A DNA stretch of 64,000 nucleotides from Desulfovibrio inopinatus DSM 10711 (GCF_000429305.1 NZ_AUBP01000007.1:124001-188000), one strand, 5' to 3'. Counted from the first letter of the stretch, positions 8,789 through 18,282 are shown. Notes: a model not told the origin generated them from the letters alone. Made by a program: numbers and translations.

Positions 8789-11721
8789 ATATGAAATCGA
8801 CACGCATTAAACAAACTTTTTTTTTCCTTGTGGCGGGGCTTTTTGTTCTGACATGTGTCTCTCTGGCTCTGCTATTTATATTTTTGTTTAATGAATTCAA
8901 GAAAGAGTCTGCTCCTTTGCTGCACAAGCAAATGAACGAGCAGGCATCGAAGCATTTTTTACGGGTAACAAAAAGCAAATCGCGTGCATATAATGCAGTA
9001 TTGGGACGCATTGAACGTTCAAGCGTATTCTTGGCGCGAAAAATTGCAGAAGATCTTACTCGCGTCGAAGACGGGACAATGTCGGTGGCGACATTTCCTC
9101 ATCTTATTCAGCAAGCACAAAATGGCATATATTCCAGTATTCAAGATGATAGAATAACTGCATTGTATTGGGGTGGCTCCATTATGAATGCCGCAACTCG
9201 TCGTGAACTTGCGGTGATGATGCAACAGGCAGATCTTTTCGAAAATGCAAAAAAAACCAATGTCGGTGTCTGTGCCGTATGGTTTATTGGAGAGAGCGGG
9301 ACTGCACTGTATTATCCTCAAAGCGATGCGGTCTCTCATTTACGTTCTCCTTCACAAATCGATTATCGCAAGTCCTCATATTATCTCTACGCAAGCCCTT
9401 CGCAGAATCCTCAAGGGCGCGCTCGCTGGACATCCGTGTATTTTGACCCGGTCGGACATGGTTCTGTGGTATCCGTTGTCGTTCCTGTCATGCAATCAAA
9501 TGAACGTTTCATGGGAGTCGTAGGTATTGATATCAAGATTAATGAGGTCATGACCCACGTCAATCATAGCGCTCCCGGAGTCCCTATGGAAGATTTCCTG
9601 TTGGACAAAAACGGAACGATCATTTTGCTACCGGAATGGCTCGCACGCGAATGGGAATTGCCCGTTGTCTCTGTTGACGAGAAACATTCTCGTGAAGAAA
9701 TGGGACCATCTATGCTGTATGCTTCGGATGAAGCTGTACGGCAGGCAGGCAGAGAGATGTTGGTGCGCTCATCGGGAATTCTTCGTCTTGATTTCAAAAC
9801 ATCGAAATATATTACGGCATTTACACATCTTTACACAACCGATTGGGTGCTAGGCAGTACAATGCTTCAAGAAACAGCCCTTGCGCCGCTCACTGGATTA
9901 GAAACAGAATTTTATCGTATTCGCTTCTGGCTTTCCTGGGTTGTTCCGCTTGTGATTGGTTTACTTTTGATCGGATTATTATGGATTTTTTTAAAGTTCA
10001 TTCATCGTTATTTTGAAAAACCATTGAGTGCTATCTTGAGTGATATCTCTCGGATAAAACAGGGAGAAGTTCCATCTGTTCCAGCCGTAACATCTCACGA
10101 TGAGCTTGGTCGACTTTCTGCTGCAATATGTCAGTTAGCCACAACACTCGAAGCTGATCGCGAGCTTCTTGATCGAACACAAAGAGAATATCAACGCATT
10201 TTTGAAGAACTTCCTGTGGGAATGTTTCGATCAACAATGGATGGAGAAATTCTGGATGTTAATCCAGCTTTGGTCAAACTCGTCGGCTATGAGGACATCC
10301 CTTCGTTTCTCCAGAACGTCGAGAATATGAAAGAGCTCTATCTGGATCCGGAAGAGCGACAGAAATTTTTGGTAGCCCTCGTTGCACGTGGACAAGCTGA
10401 TGATATAGATGGGGTATTTCGACATCGCGATGGGGAATCTCTTCCAATTATTCGGGCTGCACGTCTGACTGCAGGCGATGATGGTCAGCCTGTTATTGAA
10501 GGAGTTATTTATGACGCAGCCCAGCGGAATCAACGTCGTGATATTCAGAAAGAACTGGCACGGATTGAAGCAGCATCCCAGACAAAAACCATGTTCCTGG
10601 CTTCACTCAGTCACGAGTTGCGCACTCCGCTGAATGCGTTGTTGGGTGGGGTGGATATCTTGTATGATACATCTCTTTCTCCAAAGCAGTCGTGGACACT
10701 GAGCTTAATGCGTGAATCCGCGCAAATGCTTGTACAACTTGTGGATGAGCTGCTCGATTACTCCCGTCTTGAAGCGGGGAAAATCATGTTGAAGAAAGAA
10801 ATTATTGATATTCAAGATGTGGCGCGTTCGGCTCTGGGGAGTTTTGCGGAAAAAGCGCGTAAAAAAGGCATTGAAGCACGATTTATTGTGACGGGCCTGT
10901 TGAACAACATGCGCGTGGGGGACCCTGAAAATATACGGAAAGTTCTTGTTATTTTGCTCGACAATGCTTTTAAGTTTACTGTCCGTGGCAGTGTTGAATT
11001 GCTTCTTGAGGAATCTTCACGCACGTCCACGGTGCACATCAGGATTACCGATACCGGGCCGGGAATCCCTGAAAATCAGAAAAAACGGATACTTGATTAT
11101 TTCACCCAGGCCGATCCCTCTGCGTTTTCCAGTGTCGATAGCCCTGGGGTTGGCTTGACACTGGTACGCAAGCTTGTGTTTCTAATGAATGGTAATGTGA
11201 CGATCGAGAGTGAAGAGGGCAAAGGTACGCAGGTTCATGTCAGTTTACCTCTTGCGTCGAGTGCGGCTCTCGATGAACGTACGGATACGGTGAGTCAAGA
11301 TCTTGCCAGTCTAAGCGGACGAATTTTAGCCGTTGATGACTATGCATTCGGTCATACAGTTCTGGGCCAATACTTGGAAGGATCTCGAATTATGATGGAT
11401 ACGGCCTCTTCCGGCGAAGAGGCAATAGCCTTGGCAGCAAGAAATCAGTATGATCTTATTCTGATGGATTGGGAAATGCCGAAGATAGATGGCTTTGAAG
11501 CGGCGCGAATTATACGTGACGAAGAAGAACGCACTCGACGATCAGCAACGCCACTCGTCGTTATGGCGGCCTATGATATGAATCCTATGGCGATGCATGG
11601 AGCTCAACATCTTTTTGATGCTCATTTGAGTAAACCTGTTTCGCGCAAAGCATTTGCCTCCGTTCTGAAACAATTTCTGAACAATTCTGCGGAGTCTTCT
11701 TCGCGTGCATCTTCAAGCTAA
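8785..11721 (+). CDS. Cache-HAMP-PAS hybrid sensor histidine kinase, tandem paralogue
   Basis: Same architecture as the preceding gene: TM helices near 11-36 and 382-405, double-Cache sensor between them (GVVGIDIKINEVM, DFLLDKNGTIILL), HAMP, PAS (about 466-585), HisKA with His610 in FLASLSHELRTPLN, HATPase, and receiver with Asp895 in LILMDWEMPKIDG. The GTG at 8785 overlaps the previous stop by 4 nt; an ATG at 8791 is equally possible. Translational coupling is likely either way. The G2 box reads SPGVGLTLV rather than GGxGLGL, so the ATP lid is somewhat degenerate, while the N-box (DNAFKFT) and DTGPGIP are good. The two proteins probably arose by tandem duplication and read different signals. 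Confidence 0.9.
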   Translation: MNMKSTRIKQTFFFLVAGLFVLTCVSLALLFIFLFNEFKKESAPLLHKQMNEQASKHFLRVTKSKSRAYNAVLGRIERSSVFLARKIAEDLTRVEDGTMSVATFPHLIQQAQNGIYSSIQDDRITALYWGGSIMNAATRRELAVMMQQADLFENAKKTNVGVCAVWFIGESGTALYYPQSDAVSHLRSPSQIDYRKSSYYLYASPSQNPQGRARWTSVYFDPVGHGSVVSVVVPVMQSNERFMGVVGIDIKINEVMTHVNHSAPGVPMEDFLLDKNGTIILLPEWLAREWELPVVSVDEKHSREEMGPSMLYASDEAVRQAGREMLVRSSGILRLDFKTSKYITAFTHLYTTDWVLGSTMLQETALAPLTGLETEFYRIRFWLSWVVPLVIGLLLIGLLWIFLKFIHRYFEKPLSAILSDISRIKQGEVPSVPAVTSHDELGRLSAAICQLATTLEADRELLDRTQREYQRIFEELPVGMFRSTMDGEILDVNPALVKLVGYEDIPSFLQNVENMKELYLDPEERQKFLVALVARGQADDIDGVFRHRDGESLPIIRAARLTAGDDGQPVIEGVIYDAAQRNQRRDIQKELARIEAASQTKTMFLASLSHELRTPLNALLGGVDILYDTSLSPKQSWTLSLMRESAQMLVQLVDELLDYSRLEAGKIMLKKEIIDIQDVARSALGSFAEKARKKGIEARFIVTGLLNNMRVGDPENIRKVLVILLDNAFKFTVRGSVELLLEESSRTSTVHIRITDTGPGIPENQKKRILDYFTQADPSAFSSVDSPGVGLTLVRKLVFLMNGNVTIESEEGKGTQVHVSLPLASSAALDERTDTVSQDLASLSGRILAVDDYAFGHTVLGQYLEGSRIMMDTASSGEEAIALAARNQYDLILMDWEMPKIDGFEAARIIRDEEERTRRSATPLVVMAAYDMNPMAMHGAQHLFDAHLSKPVSRKAFASVLKQFLNNSAESSSRASSS

Positions 11722-11731
11722 CGTTTCATCT

Positions 11732-12601
11732 TTACATCAAGGAGGCGCTGGTCATGGAAGTGCTTGCATCTGCACCAGGGCCACCGCCCCCACTACGTCC
11801 ACCGCCGTGGCCGCCATCGTGATCGCTATCTCCTCCTCCATGTCCGTCGCCATGACCACTATTTCCTCCGCTATCCTTCCCTCCTGTTGAGTGGCCATTT
11901 TTTCCTCCTCCCATTCCTCCCATGCCACGACTGTCAGGTTCTGTTCCACTCGGTGCGTGGTTTGTTGGGCTCTGTTGCGACGCCGGAACGGACTGGCTCG
12001 GAGTGAGAGAGAAGTTGTTTGAAGCGTCATCCTGTGGGGGCGGCTCGGTTGCTGTTTCGGCCGGTGGGAGGCCCGTTTCAGTGAGCGAATTGCTGGGCGA
12101 CGGATTGCTTCCGGCTGGCACTTGCGCTTCCGGTCGGTTAAGTCCTAACGGAGGAGAAGGCGGTCTCCGTGCGCGTTGTCGTTGCCATTGTTTGTAACGT
12201 CGTAAGAGTTCACGTCGCTTATTCTCTGGCAGATTTTGGAATTGCTTATATATCGAAAGAATGCGTTGTCGCTCTTCTTGCGGCATGGTCTGAAACGCAG
12301 TGAAATTACGTCGAATCTGGTCCCGCCGTTCTGGGCTCAGTTCCTGCCAGGCGTTGTAGCGACCCAGGATGCGCTGACGTTCTTCTGGTGGCATTGTGGC
12401 CCACTGGTTTGCTCCCTTCGCCAGAATATCCTGCTGGTCGGCAGGGAGGTTGTTCCATACATCGGCATACGGTGTGAGCACACGTTGTTGACCTTCGTTG
12501 AGATCCGACCATGCTGTGCCGGCAAAAGCGAAATCCGGAAAGAGACAGCTAAGCAAGAGCACCCATGCGAAGCAAATTATGATGTTACTTTTCATCTTCA
12601 T
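11732..12601 (-). CDS. Exported DUF3106 protein with Gly/His-rich tail
   Basis: 289 residues from the ATG at 12601 (AGAGGA about 8 nt upstream), giving the signal peptide MKMKSNIIICFAWVLLLSC followed by FAFAGTAW. The mature N-terminal half is a DUF3106 domain (PF11304): repeats of the type W..LP..QQ..L......W..MP.EERQRIL recur four or five times and should form short helices. After a Pro-rich stretch the C-terminus is low-complexity (GGMGGGKNGH..., GHGDGHGGGDSDHDGGHGGG), rich in Gly, His and Asp, which could bind metal. It is the last gene of the ECF sigma operon, and DUF3106 genes accompany sigma/anti-sigma pairs in betaproteobacteria too. Envelope-stress or metal role is inference. It is convergent with the kinase gene, with a 10 bp gap. 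Confidence 0.78.
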   Translation of the reverse strand: MKMKSNIIICFAWVLLLSCLFPDFAFAGTAWSDLNEGQQRVLTPYADVWNNLPADQQDILAKGANQWATMPPEERQRILGRYNAWQELSPERRDQIRRNFTAFQTMPQEERQRILSIYKQFQNLPENKRRELLRRYKQWQRQRARRPPSPPLGLNRPEAQVPAGSNPSPSNSLTETGLPPAETATEPPPQDDASNNFSLTPSQSVPASQQSPTNHAPSGTEPDSRGMGGMGGGKNGHSTGGKDSGGNSGHGDGHGGGDSDHDGGHGGGRSGGGGPGADASTSMTSASLM

Positions 12602-12881
12602 GACGTTTTTCCTCTGACGCAAGCAGCTCATCGAATATTATGGGGTCTACGAAGCCACCATCTTCAATTTTGAACTCACCTAAATATTCGAGGAGCCCCC
12701 TGGGAGGGGTTACAGCCGTGGTCAATGTTTGGTCTATTGTCTGTCCCGTTTCGTTGCGTTCCGGTTCTTCGTCTGCCCACACCGGTGTGGCAAAAAACAC
12801 GAAAACAAGGATGATGAAAATCGGCCATTTACCCTTCCTGACCGGTTGAAGCCAACCACGTATAAAATTCAAGGTTTTCAT
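12585..12881 (-). CDS. Small single-pass membrane protein in ECF sigma operon
   Basis: 98 residues; the N-terminus carries one hydrophobic segment (about 20-36, WPIFIILVFVFFATPVWA) that could be a signal peptide or an anchor. The rest is acidic. The ATG at 12881 has GGAG 6 nt upstream and lies inside the 3' end of the anti-sigma gene (53 bp overlap). Its own 3' end overlaps the DUF3106 start by 17 bp. This tight nesting supports a real gene and translational coupling. No family recognised. Confidence 0.65.
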   Translation of the reverse strand: MKTLNFIRGWLQPVRKGKWPIFIILVFVFFATPVWADEEPERNETGQTIDQTLTTAVTPPRGLLEYLGEFKIEDGGFVDPIIFDELLASEEKRHEDEK

Positions 12882-13182
12882 ACAGCTCCAAGGGTTGATT
12901 TGCGCCTAGCACACCAACGTCGCTGTCTAAGATCGCTACAGTATTCGATCCGTTCATGTCAAAACGGCTCAGACCGATACCAATGACCACCGCAGCAATG
13001 GCAATGGCAATGGCACTGGTCACGGGGAAAAGCAATGGTCTTTTGCACATTCGTTCGGCATGCTTTTCAAGAGCGACAGCTCGGGCGCGAGCCAACCCAT
13101 AAACCGTATCATCCGGAAGATCTTCGATTGATGCATGGATCTCACTGGTTACTTTGGAGAGCAATGTATTTTCTTCGCTCAT
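12829..13182 (-). CDS. Putative anti-sigma factor, single-pass membrane (DUF3619-like)
   Basis: 117 residues: a cytosolic N-terminal helix-rich region (DDTVYGLARARAVALEKHA), one transmembrane helix about 49-69 (LLFPVTSAIAIAIAAVVIGIGL) and a short periplasmic tail. The motif L..AR..AL....... before a TM helix resembles DUF3619 proteins, found between ECF sigma and DUF3106 genes. Its start overlaps the sigma gene stop by 4 bp. Position and topology fit an anti-sigma that holds the sigma factor at the membrane; this is inference, since no known anti-sigma signature such as a zinc HXXXCXXC is present. Confidence 0.65.
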   Translation of the reverse strand: MSEENTLLSKVTSEIHASIEDLPDDTVYGLARARAVALEKHAERMCKRPLLFPVTSAIAIAIAAVVIGIGLSRFDMNGSNTVAILDSDVGVLGANQPLELYENLEFYTWLASTGQEG

Positions 13183-13739
13183 GGTTGGTATCCTTGTAAA
13201 TGGTCCCGCAAGGCGGCAAGGGCTCTGAAATAATGTGTTTTTACTGATCCGGCGCTGACTCCCATGGCTTGGGCCGTGTCGGCCACACTGAGTTCTTCCA
13301 CGGCACGTAATAAAAACGCCTGCTGTTGACGAAGGGGAAGTTTTTTCAGTGCAACGTTCACATCATCTCGGAATCGAGTATCGCCAAGAATGTCTTCCAT
13401 GCTTCTCGTTCCGGGGTCAGGCAAAAGCGATATCGGGTCGGGACCGGTGTCTTCATTATCGTTTAGGCCAAGCCAGCTTATAGCGGAGAGAACGCGATTT
13501 CGGACATTTTTGCGCCTGTGAAAATCCGTGATTGCGTTTGTGAGCGTACGGTAAAACAGTGGTTTGCGCTCTTCTTCCGGCTTATTACTGTATTTCGCAA
13601 CAAATCGAGTCATTGCGTCTTGTACGAGATCAAGAGCATCCTGAGGATTGCTTACGGCTGTAACAGCCATGTAATACGCTCGACGTTCGACGCTTCGTAA
13701 AAACATGTCGAGTTGTTTTGTGTCAGCACTTCCTTTCAT
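13179..13739 (-). CDS. ECF-type RNA polymerase sigma factor
   Basis: 186 residues. Region sigma2 at about 12-80 (YYMAVTAVSNPQDALDLVQDAMTRF, then FYRTLTNAITDFHRRKN) and sigma4 at about 125-180 (LKKLPLRQQQAFLLRAVEELSVADTAQAMGVSAGSVKTHYFRALAAL, the helix-turn-helix). No sigma3, so it is an extracytoplasmic-function sigma factor. First gene of a four-gene overlapping operon with a probable membrane anti-sigma factor, a small membrane protein and DUF3106. A 272 bp upstream gap separates it from a divergent kinase gene. Autoregulation is common in such loci, but I cannot identify the promoter by eye. Confidence 0.9.
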   Translation of the reverse strand: MKGSADTKQLDMFLRSVERRAYYMAVTAVSNPQDALDLVQDAMTRFVAKYSNKPEEERKPLFYRTLTNAITDFHRRKNVRNRVLSAISWLGLNDNEDTGPDPISLLPDPGTRSMEDILGDTRFRDDVNVALKKLPLRQQQAFLLRAVEELSVADTAQAMGVSAGSVKTHYFRALAALRDHLQGYQP

Positions 13740-14011
13740 CTGACAATAGTGCCTTGATTTGAGTTGCCAATGAAGTCTTTTTTTTCATGTATAAAAACTT
13801 CTTTTCGAGTCTTCCTGTTTCGGCGTAATATTTCAAACGAGGACATTATATCCTCGAATGTTCATGTGGATGTCGTTAAAGTAGAACGTCCTATGTGGGA
13901 ATCCGTTGACACGGGATGAATAAAAAACGAATTATTAAACAAATTATGACGATATCGAACGATAATCGACATGTATGCAATGAGAGAATGTAATGATCTA
14001 AAGAAGGCGTA

Positions 14012-17000
14012 ATGCAAGACAGATCCATTTTCAGCATGCTTGAAATTTGGTCGGCAGGAAGACGGGCCCGAAGATCATCGCACCGAACAAGCAAAAAGAA
14101 ATTTTGGTTGGGGATTGCAGCGCTTTTCTTGGGGGGATGGATCGTTGTCGCTCCGCTCCAAGCGAATGCAGGACAGAATGAGGAACTCGATCGATTTACC
14201 CTCCAACTGAAGTGGCTCCATCAATTTCAATTTGCTGGATATTATGCCGCCAAGGAACACGGATATTATCAAGATGTTGGTATTGACCTTGTTATCAAAG
14301 AAGGCGGTCCCGGCATTGATCCTATTGAAGAAGTGACAAGTGGCCGGGCTGATTTCGGTGTCGCCGGTCCTGAATTGTTGTTACGCTATCTTGAAGGTTC
14401 TCCTGTGGTGGTATTGGCCGCCATTTTCCAGCATTCTCCCTCAGCATTGATTTCTTTGAGTGAAAGTTATCTTTCCACTCCTCATGATCTCGTGGGGAAA
14501 AAGCTTATGTTGTCTCAATCTGGCGAAGCCGACATTTGGGCGATGCTGTCGAATGAAGGGATTACCGCTAAAGATTTTCGTTTAATCACAACGACATGGG
14601 ACGTGACAGAACTGATCGATCATCATGTCGATGCGATGGCTTCCTATAGTACGAACACGCCGTACTTACTTGAGAAGCAAGGTGTCTCCTATTCGCTTAT
14701 GCGACCGAGTTCGTATGGTGTTGATTTTTATGGCGACTGTTTATTTACTTCCAAAGTCCAGGCGCAAGACGAAACGGAAATGACAAAGCGATTCCTCGAA
14801 GCGTCGTTGAAAGGTTGGGAGTATGCCTTTGCTCACGAACAGGAGGTGATTGATTTACTGCTTGATGTCTATCGAAGTTCAAAGAGCCGTGAACATCTCG
14901 TCTTTGAGGCGAAAGCACTTCGAGAATTGGTCATGCCGAATCTTATTCAGCTTGGTCATATAAACGCCGGTCGCTGGCAATATATGGCGAATACCTATGC
15001 TGCTCTTGGTATGGCGTCGCCGAAGCAGGTTATTTCCGGTTTTCTGTTTGATGCAGAATCCAGTGAAAGTCGCCGACTCAATTTGGCTTTAAGGGCATTG
15101 GGGGGGGCTCTTGCCGGAGTCGCTGCTGTTTTGATCTGGCTTTATTTGTTTAATCATCGTCTTAAAGCTGCGGTGAAACAGCGGACAGAAGAACTCAATC
15201 GTCTGAATCATGATATGTCTGCCGAAATTATCGAACGCAAGCGCACTGGCCAACAACTTCTGGAAAGTGAAGAGCGTCTCCGGACGCTTATCAATACTAT
15301 TCCCGACTTTGTGTGTCTCAAAGATGAGGACGGGCGGTGGTTGTTGGCCAACGAAGCCGCATTACGTCTCTTTGGCTTGTCGGTCGACATGTATCAGGGG
15401 AAGACCGATGGTGAACTTGCTAAAATGATTCCAACGTTTACAGCGGTGTTTAATGAGTCACGACAAGATGATGAGCAGGCGTGGTCATGGAAACGGCTCA
15501 TTCGGGCAGAAGTGACGTTGCCTGTAGGGGATGATGGCAAGGCCGTATTCGACGTGATTCGGGTACCTTTGTACTCTCATGATGGAGAGAAAAAAGGACT
15601 TATTATCATCGGTCGTGAAATAACCGAACGGAAACGTTTCGAAGAAGCTCTTCGCGAAAGCAACAAGGTGACATCAGTCCTGTACAAAATTGCCAATGTT
15701 GTGGGAGCCAGCGCGAATCAGGACGTTCATACACTTATGTCTGGAGTTCACGACGTTTTGCAACAGGCACTTCCCGCGAAAAATATCGCTTTGGGTGTCT
15801 TGAATCACGCCACCGACCAGCTCGAATTCTTGTATTTTGTTGATGAACTTGATGCCCCTCCTGCACCTATAGAACACATTTCGCATAGCCTTCAGGCAAG
15901 CAAACATGATATCATTGAATCGAGAGATGCTTTGATTACAGTACTTCGTTCGACAGAACCTCTTCTTTTTACCAAAGCGGTGATGCATTTAACGGGCATG
16001 TCTCCGCCCGGTACTACACCTGAATTTTGGCTCAGTGTACCACTCAAAGCTGGGGATCGAATTATTGGCCTGCTTTGGCTCAAGAGTTATGAGAGTTCTG
16101 AATATTTTTCCCATAAAGACGTGGCCTTTATGAATGCCGTCGCTGACCAAATATCAATGGGGATATTGCGTCATCAAGTGACAGAAGATTTGCGTCAGGC
16201 CAAGGAAGATGCTGTTTTGGCCAACTGCGCCAAAAGTAATTTTCTTGCCAGCATGAGTCATGAAATACGAACTCCGCTTAATGCCATTGTCGGTTTGACC
16301 GATTTGCTTGCGAGATCTTGTCTCGATACTTCCCAAAAAGATTATGTCGAAACAATACGAGATTCAGCCGATCATCTCCTCGGTATCATCAGCGACATTC
16401 TTGATTTCTCCAAGATTGAAGCACGGAAGATGGAGCTCGAACAGATTGATTTCGATCTTACCAGTTTATTGGCATCGGTGCACAAAACGATTTCACTTGA
16501 GGCAGGCAAAAAAGGCTTGGCATTTAATATTACAATACATCCGGATACGCCGACGTTGTTGTGTGGTGATCCAGGTCGACTCCGCCAGATCCTTGTCAAC
16601 CTGATGGGCAATGCCGTGAAATTTACGGAACATGGGCGTATTGAGGTACGCGCTGAGCCTGACTCCGGAGAGTTCGTCGGTTCTCTAGGTATTCACTTTT
16701 CCGTGAGCGATACAGGCGTTGGGATTGGAGACGACATTAAAGGCTCAATTTTTGAGAGCTTTAAACAAGCTGACGATTCAACGACGAGGAAATATGGGGG
16801 AACCGGTCTCGGACTGTCCATTTCGAAGCAGCTTGTTGAACTTATGCATGGTCATATTGGGGTGGAATCGACGGTTGGAGAAGGAAGTACCTTCCATGTG
16901 ACTCTTCCATTCGAACCTGGAGATGCGAACAAATTTGCCTCGCAACTTTTGGAGTGTGCGCCCGAAGATGCTGAGAACCAAATGCATTTTCATCTCTTGA

Positions 17001-17743
17001 TTGTTGAAGACAACCCCATCAACGTCAAGGTTGCCAAAGCCCATCTTGCCCTTCTCGGCCATAAATTGACCGTTGCGGAAAATGGCCTTGAAGCCATCAA
17101 AGCCTTGTCGAAGACTTCCTTTGATGCGGTGCTCATGGATATTGAAATGCCGGAGATGGATGGATTGACCGCGACGAAATATATCCGTCAAGGTGGGTTT
17201 GGAGAACTCCGTGTACGTAATACGGATATTCCTATTGTGGCCATGACCGCCCATGTGACGACGAATATCAAGGAACAATGTCGGGATGTCGGGATGGATG
17301 GGCATATGGGCAAGCCGATTAATTTTGAACATCTCACCAGATTGCTTTCCAAATTGTTATCAAATGGCAATGACGGGTTTATCGAAGATGACTCCAAGCA
17401 CATTGAACAAACCGACGCTGTTTTGCTCGACAAAAGTGAAGCCGCTGCACGGCTTGGCATTGATGAGGATGAGTTTGAACGTATTTTTCACGCTTCCCTC
17501 AAAGAAATGCAAACACGTATAGGCGCAATTGAAGCTGCGTTAGCAACAGGAACTCTGGAAAATATATCCATTAATGCGCATGCATTAAAAAGTACATGTG
17601 CCGTTATCGGCGCCGAGACCTGTCGCAGTTTGTCTCATGCTTTGGAGAAGGCATCAAAGAACAACAACCACACAGAACTTCCTGATCTGTTTGATCAATT
17701 ACGCAAAGCCATTACGAGCATATTCGCTTCTATAGATCAGTAG
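14012..17743 (+). CDS. NMT1/THI5-type binding domain fused to hybrid histidine kinase
   Basis: 1243 residues. An N-terminal membrane segment or signal (30-52) precedes an extracytoplasmic NMT1/THI5-like domain (about 58-340: FTLQLKWLHQFQFAGYYAAK, GRADFGVAGPELLLRY), the fold that binds thiamine-precursor pyrimidines or related small molecules. A TM helix (about 360-381), coiled coil, PAS (about 415-540), GAF-like domain (about 548-718), HisKA with His750 (FLASMSHEIRTPLNAIVG), HATPase (NAVKFTE, DTGVGIG, GGTGLGLSI), receiver with Asp1043, and HPt with His1190 (NAHALKST) follow. It therefore carries a full internal phosphorelay. AAGGCG lies just upstream of the ATG. The final output regulator is not adjacent. 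Ligand is unknown. Confidence 0.92.
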   Translation: MQDRSIFSMLEIWSAGRRARRSSHRTSKKKFWLGIAALFLGGWIVVAPLQANAGQNEELDRFTLQLKWLHQFQFAGYYAAKEHGYYQDVGIDLVIKEGGPGIDPIEEVTSGRADFGVAGPELLLRYLEGSPVVVLAAIFQHSPSALISLSESYLSTPHDLVGKKLMLSQSGEADIWAMLSNEGITAKDFRLITTTWDVTELIDHHVDAMASYSTNTPYLLEKQGVSYSLMRPSSYGVDFYGDCLFTSKVQAQDETEMTKRFLEASLKGWEYAFAHEQEVIDLLLDVYRSSKSREHLVFEAKALRELVMPNLIQLGHINAGRWQYMANTYAALGMASPKQVISGFLFDAESSESRRLNLALRALGGALAGVAAVLIWLYLFNHRLKAAVKQRTEELNRLNHDMSAEIIERKRTGQQLLESEERLRTLINTIPDFVCLKDEDGRWLLANEAALRLFGLSVDMYQGKTDGELAKMIPTFTAVFNESRQDDEQAWSWKRLIRAEVTLPVGDDGKAVFDVIRVPLYSHDGEKKGLIIIGREITERKRFEEALRESNKVTSVLYKIANVVGASANQDVHTLMSGVHDVLQQALPAKNIALGVLNHATDQLEFLYFVDELDAPPAPIEHISHSLQASKHDIIESRDALITVLRSTEPLLFTKAVMHLTGMSPPGTTPEFWLSVPLKAGDRIIGLLWLKSYESSEYFSHKDVAFMNAVADQISMGILRHQVTEDLRQAKEDAVLANCAKSNFLASMSHEIRTPLNAIVGLTDLLARSCLDTSQKDYVETIRDSADHLLGIISDILDFSKIEARKMELEQIDFDLTSLLASVHKTISLEAGKKGLAFNITIHPDTPTLLCGDPGRLRQILVNLMGNAVKFTEHGRIEVRAEPDSGEFVGSLGIHFSVSDTGVGIGDDIKGSIFESFKQADDSTTRKYGGTGLGLSISKQLVELMHGHIGVESTVGEGSTFHVTLPFEPGDANKFASQLLECAPEDAENQMHFHLLIVEDNPINVKVAKAHLALLGHKLTVAENGLEAIKALSKTSFDAVLMDIEMPEMDGLTATKYIRQGGFGELRVRNTDIPIVAMTAHVTTNIKEQCRDVGMDGHMGKPINFEHLTRLLSKLLSNGNDGFIEDDSKHIEQTDAVLLDKSEAAARLGIDEDEFERIFHASLKEMQTRIGAIEAALATGTLENISINAHALKSTCAVIGAETCRSLSHALEKASKNNNHTELPDLFDQLRKAITSIFASIDQ

Positions 17744-17774
17744 CCTGTTCGGTCTTGTTTTACGTGGGGGGCTG

Positions 17775-17808
17775 ACCCAAAAAACAGGCCGGGCGTGAAG
17801 CCCGGCCT
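17775..17808 (-). terminator. Rho-independent terminator of the nif operon
   Basis: Nine-base-pair GC-rich stem (AGGCCGGGC at 17786-17794 with GCCCGGCCT at 17800-17808), 5-nt loop, followed on the minus strand by TGTTTTTTGG. It lies 36 bp after the ferredoxin stop codon and faces the end of the divergent kinase gene. Confidence 0.85.
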
Positions 17809-17843
17809 TGGAAGGAGGCGCGCTGGTCGCGTTTTGGAGGCGC

Positions 17844-18146
17844 CTACGTAAGGAGGTATTTTTCGCACGGCTCGCCGTCTTCGAGAGCGTCGAGGATTTC
17901 ATCCACGATTTCTTCGGATTCGACTTTGCCGTACCAATACCCTTGGGGATAGACAACCATAACAGGGCCGTCTTCACATTGCTTCAGGCAACCTGTGCTG
18001 GTGACGAGAGCATCCAAGCCGCGATCGAGAATTTCTTCATCGAGATAGGGCATGAGATCAGCAGCTTTTTTATTGCAAACGCCTTTGGGGTCACCTTTGG
18101 CGCGGAAAGAATTACAGACGAGGATGTGGTATTCCGGTTTTTCCAT
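17844..18146 (-). CDS. Thioredoxin-fold [2Fe-2S] ferredoxin, nif-associated
   Basis: 100 residues. The cysteine pattern of clostridial/Shethna-type [2Fe-2S] ferredoxins is present: Cys11 in HILVCNSFR, Cys24 in GVCNKK, then Cys53 and Cys57 in STGCLKQCEDGPVMVVYP. WYGKVESEEIVDEIL near the end completes the thioredoxin-like fold. It is the last gene of the nif operon, 136 bp after nifK with a strong stem-loop in between. Homologues are common beside nitrogenase genes and are thought to donate electrons or support nitrogenase in vivo; the precise role is inferred from position. Confidence 0.88.
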   Translation of the reverse strand: MEKPEYHILVCNSFRAKGDPKGVCNKKAADLMPYLDEEILDRGLDALVTSTGCLKQCEDGPVMVVYPQGYWYGKVESEEIVDEILDALEDGEPCEKYLLT

Positions 18147-18190
18147 GGGTCAATCTCCGCGTGCTGAGTATGTACTCGGGTTAGGCCCGT

Positions 18191-18228
18191 ATTGTGCCGC
18201 GAATCGTGGGGGCGATTCGCGGCACAAT
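18191..18228 (-). other. Perfect 16-bp stem-loop between nifK and ferredoxin gene
   Basis: Arms ATTGTGCCGCGAATCG (18191-18206) and its exact complement (18213-18228) surround a 6-nt loop. No U-tract follows on the minus strand, so it is not a classical terminator. It probably lowers downstream expression or protects the nifHDK transcript 3' end after processing. Confidence 0.7.
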
Positions 18229-18282
18229 GGGGTTTGAAGGTTCCGGTCTCGGGATATGTGCTGTGCGTTGGGTTCGTATGAA

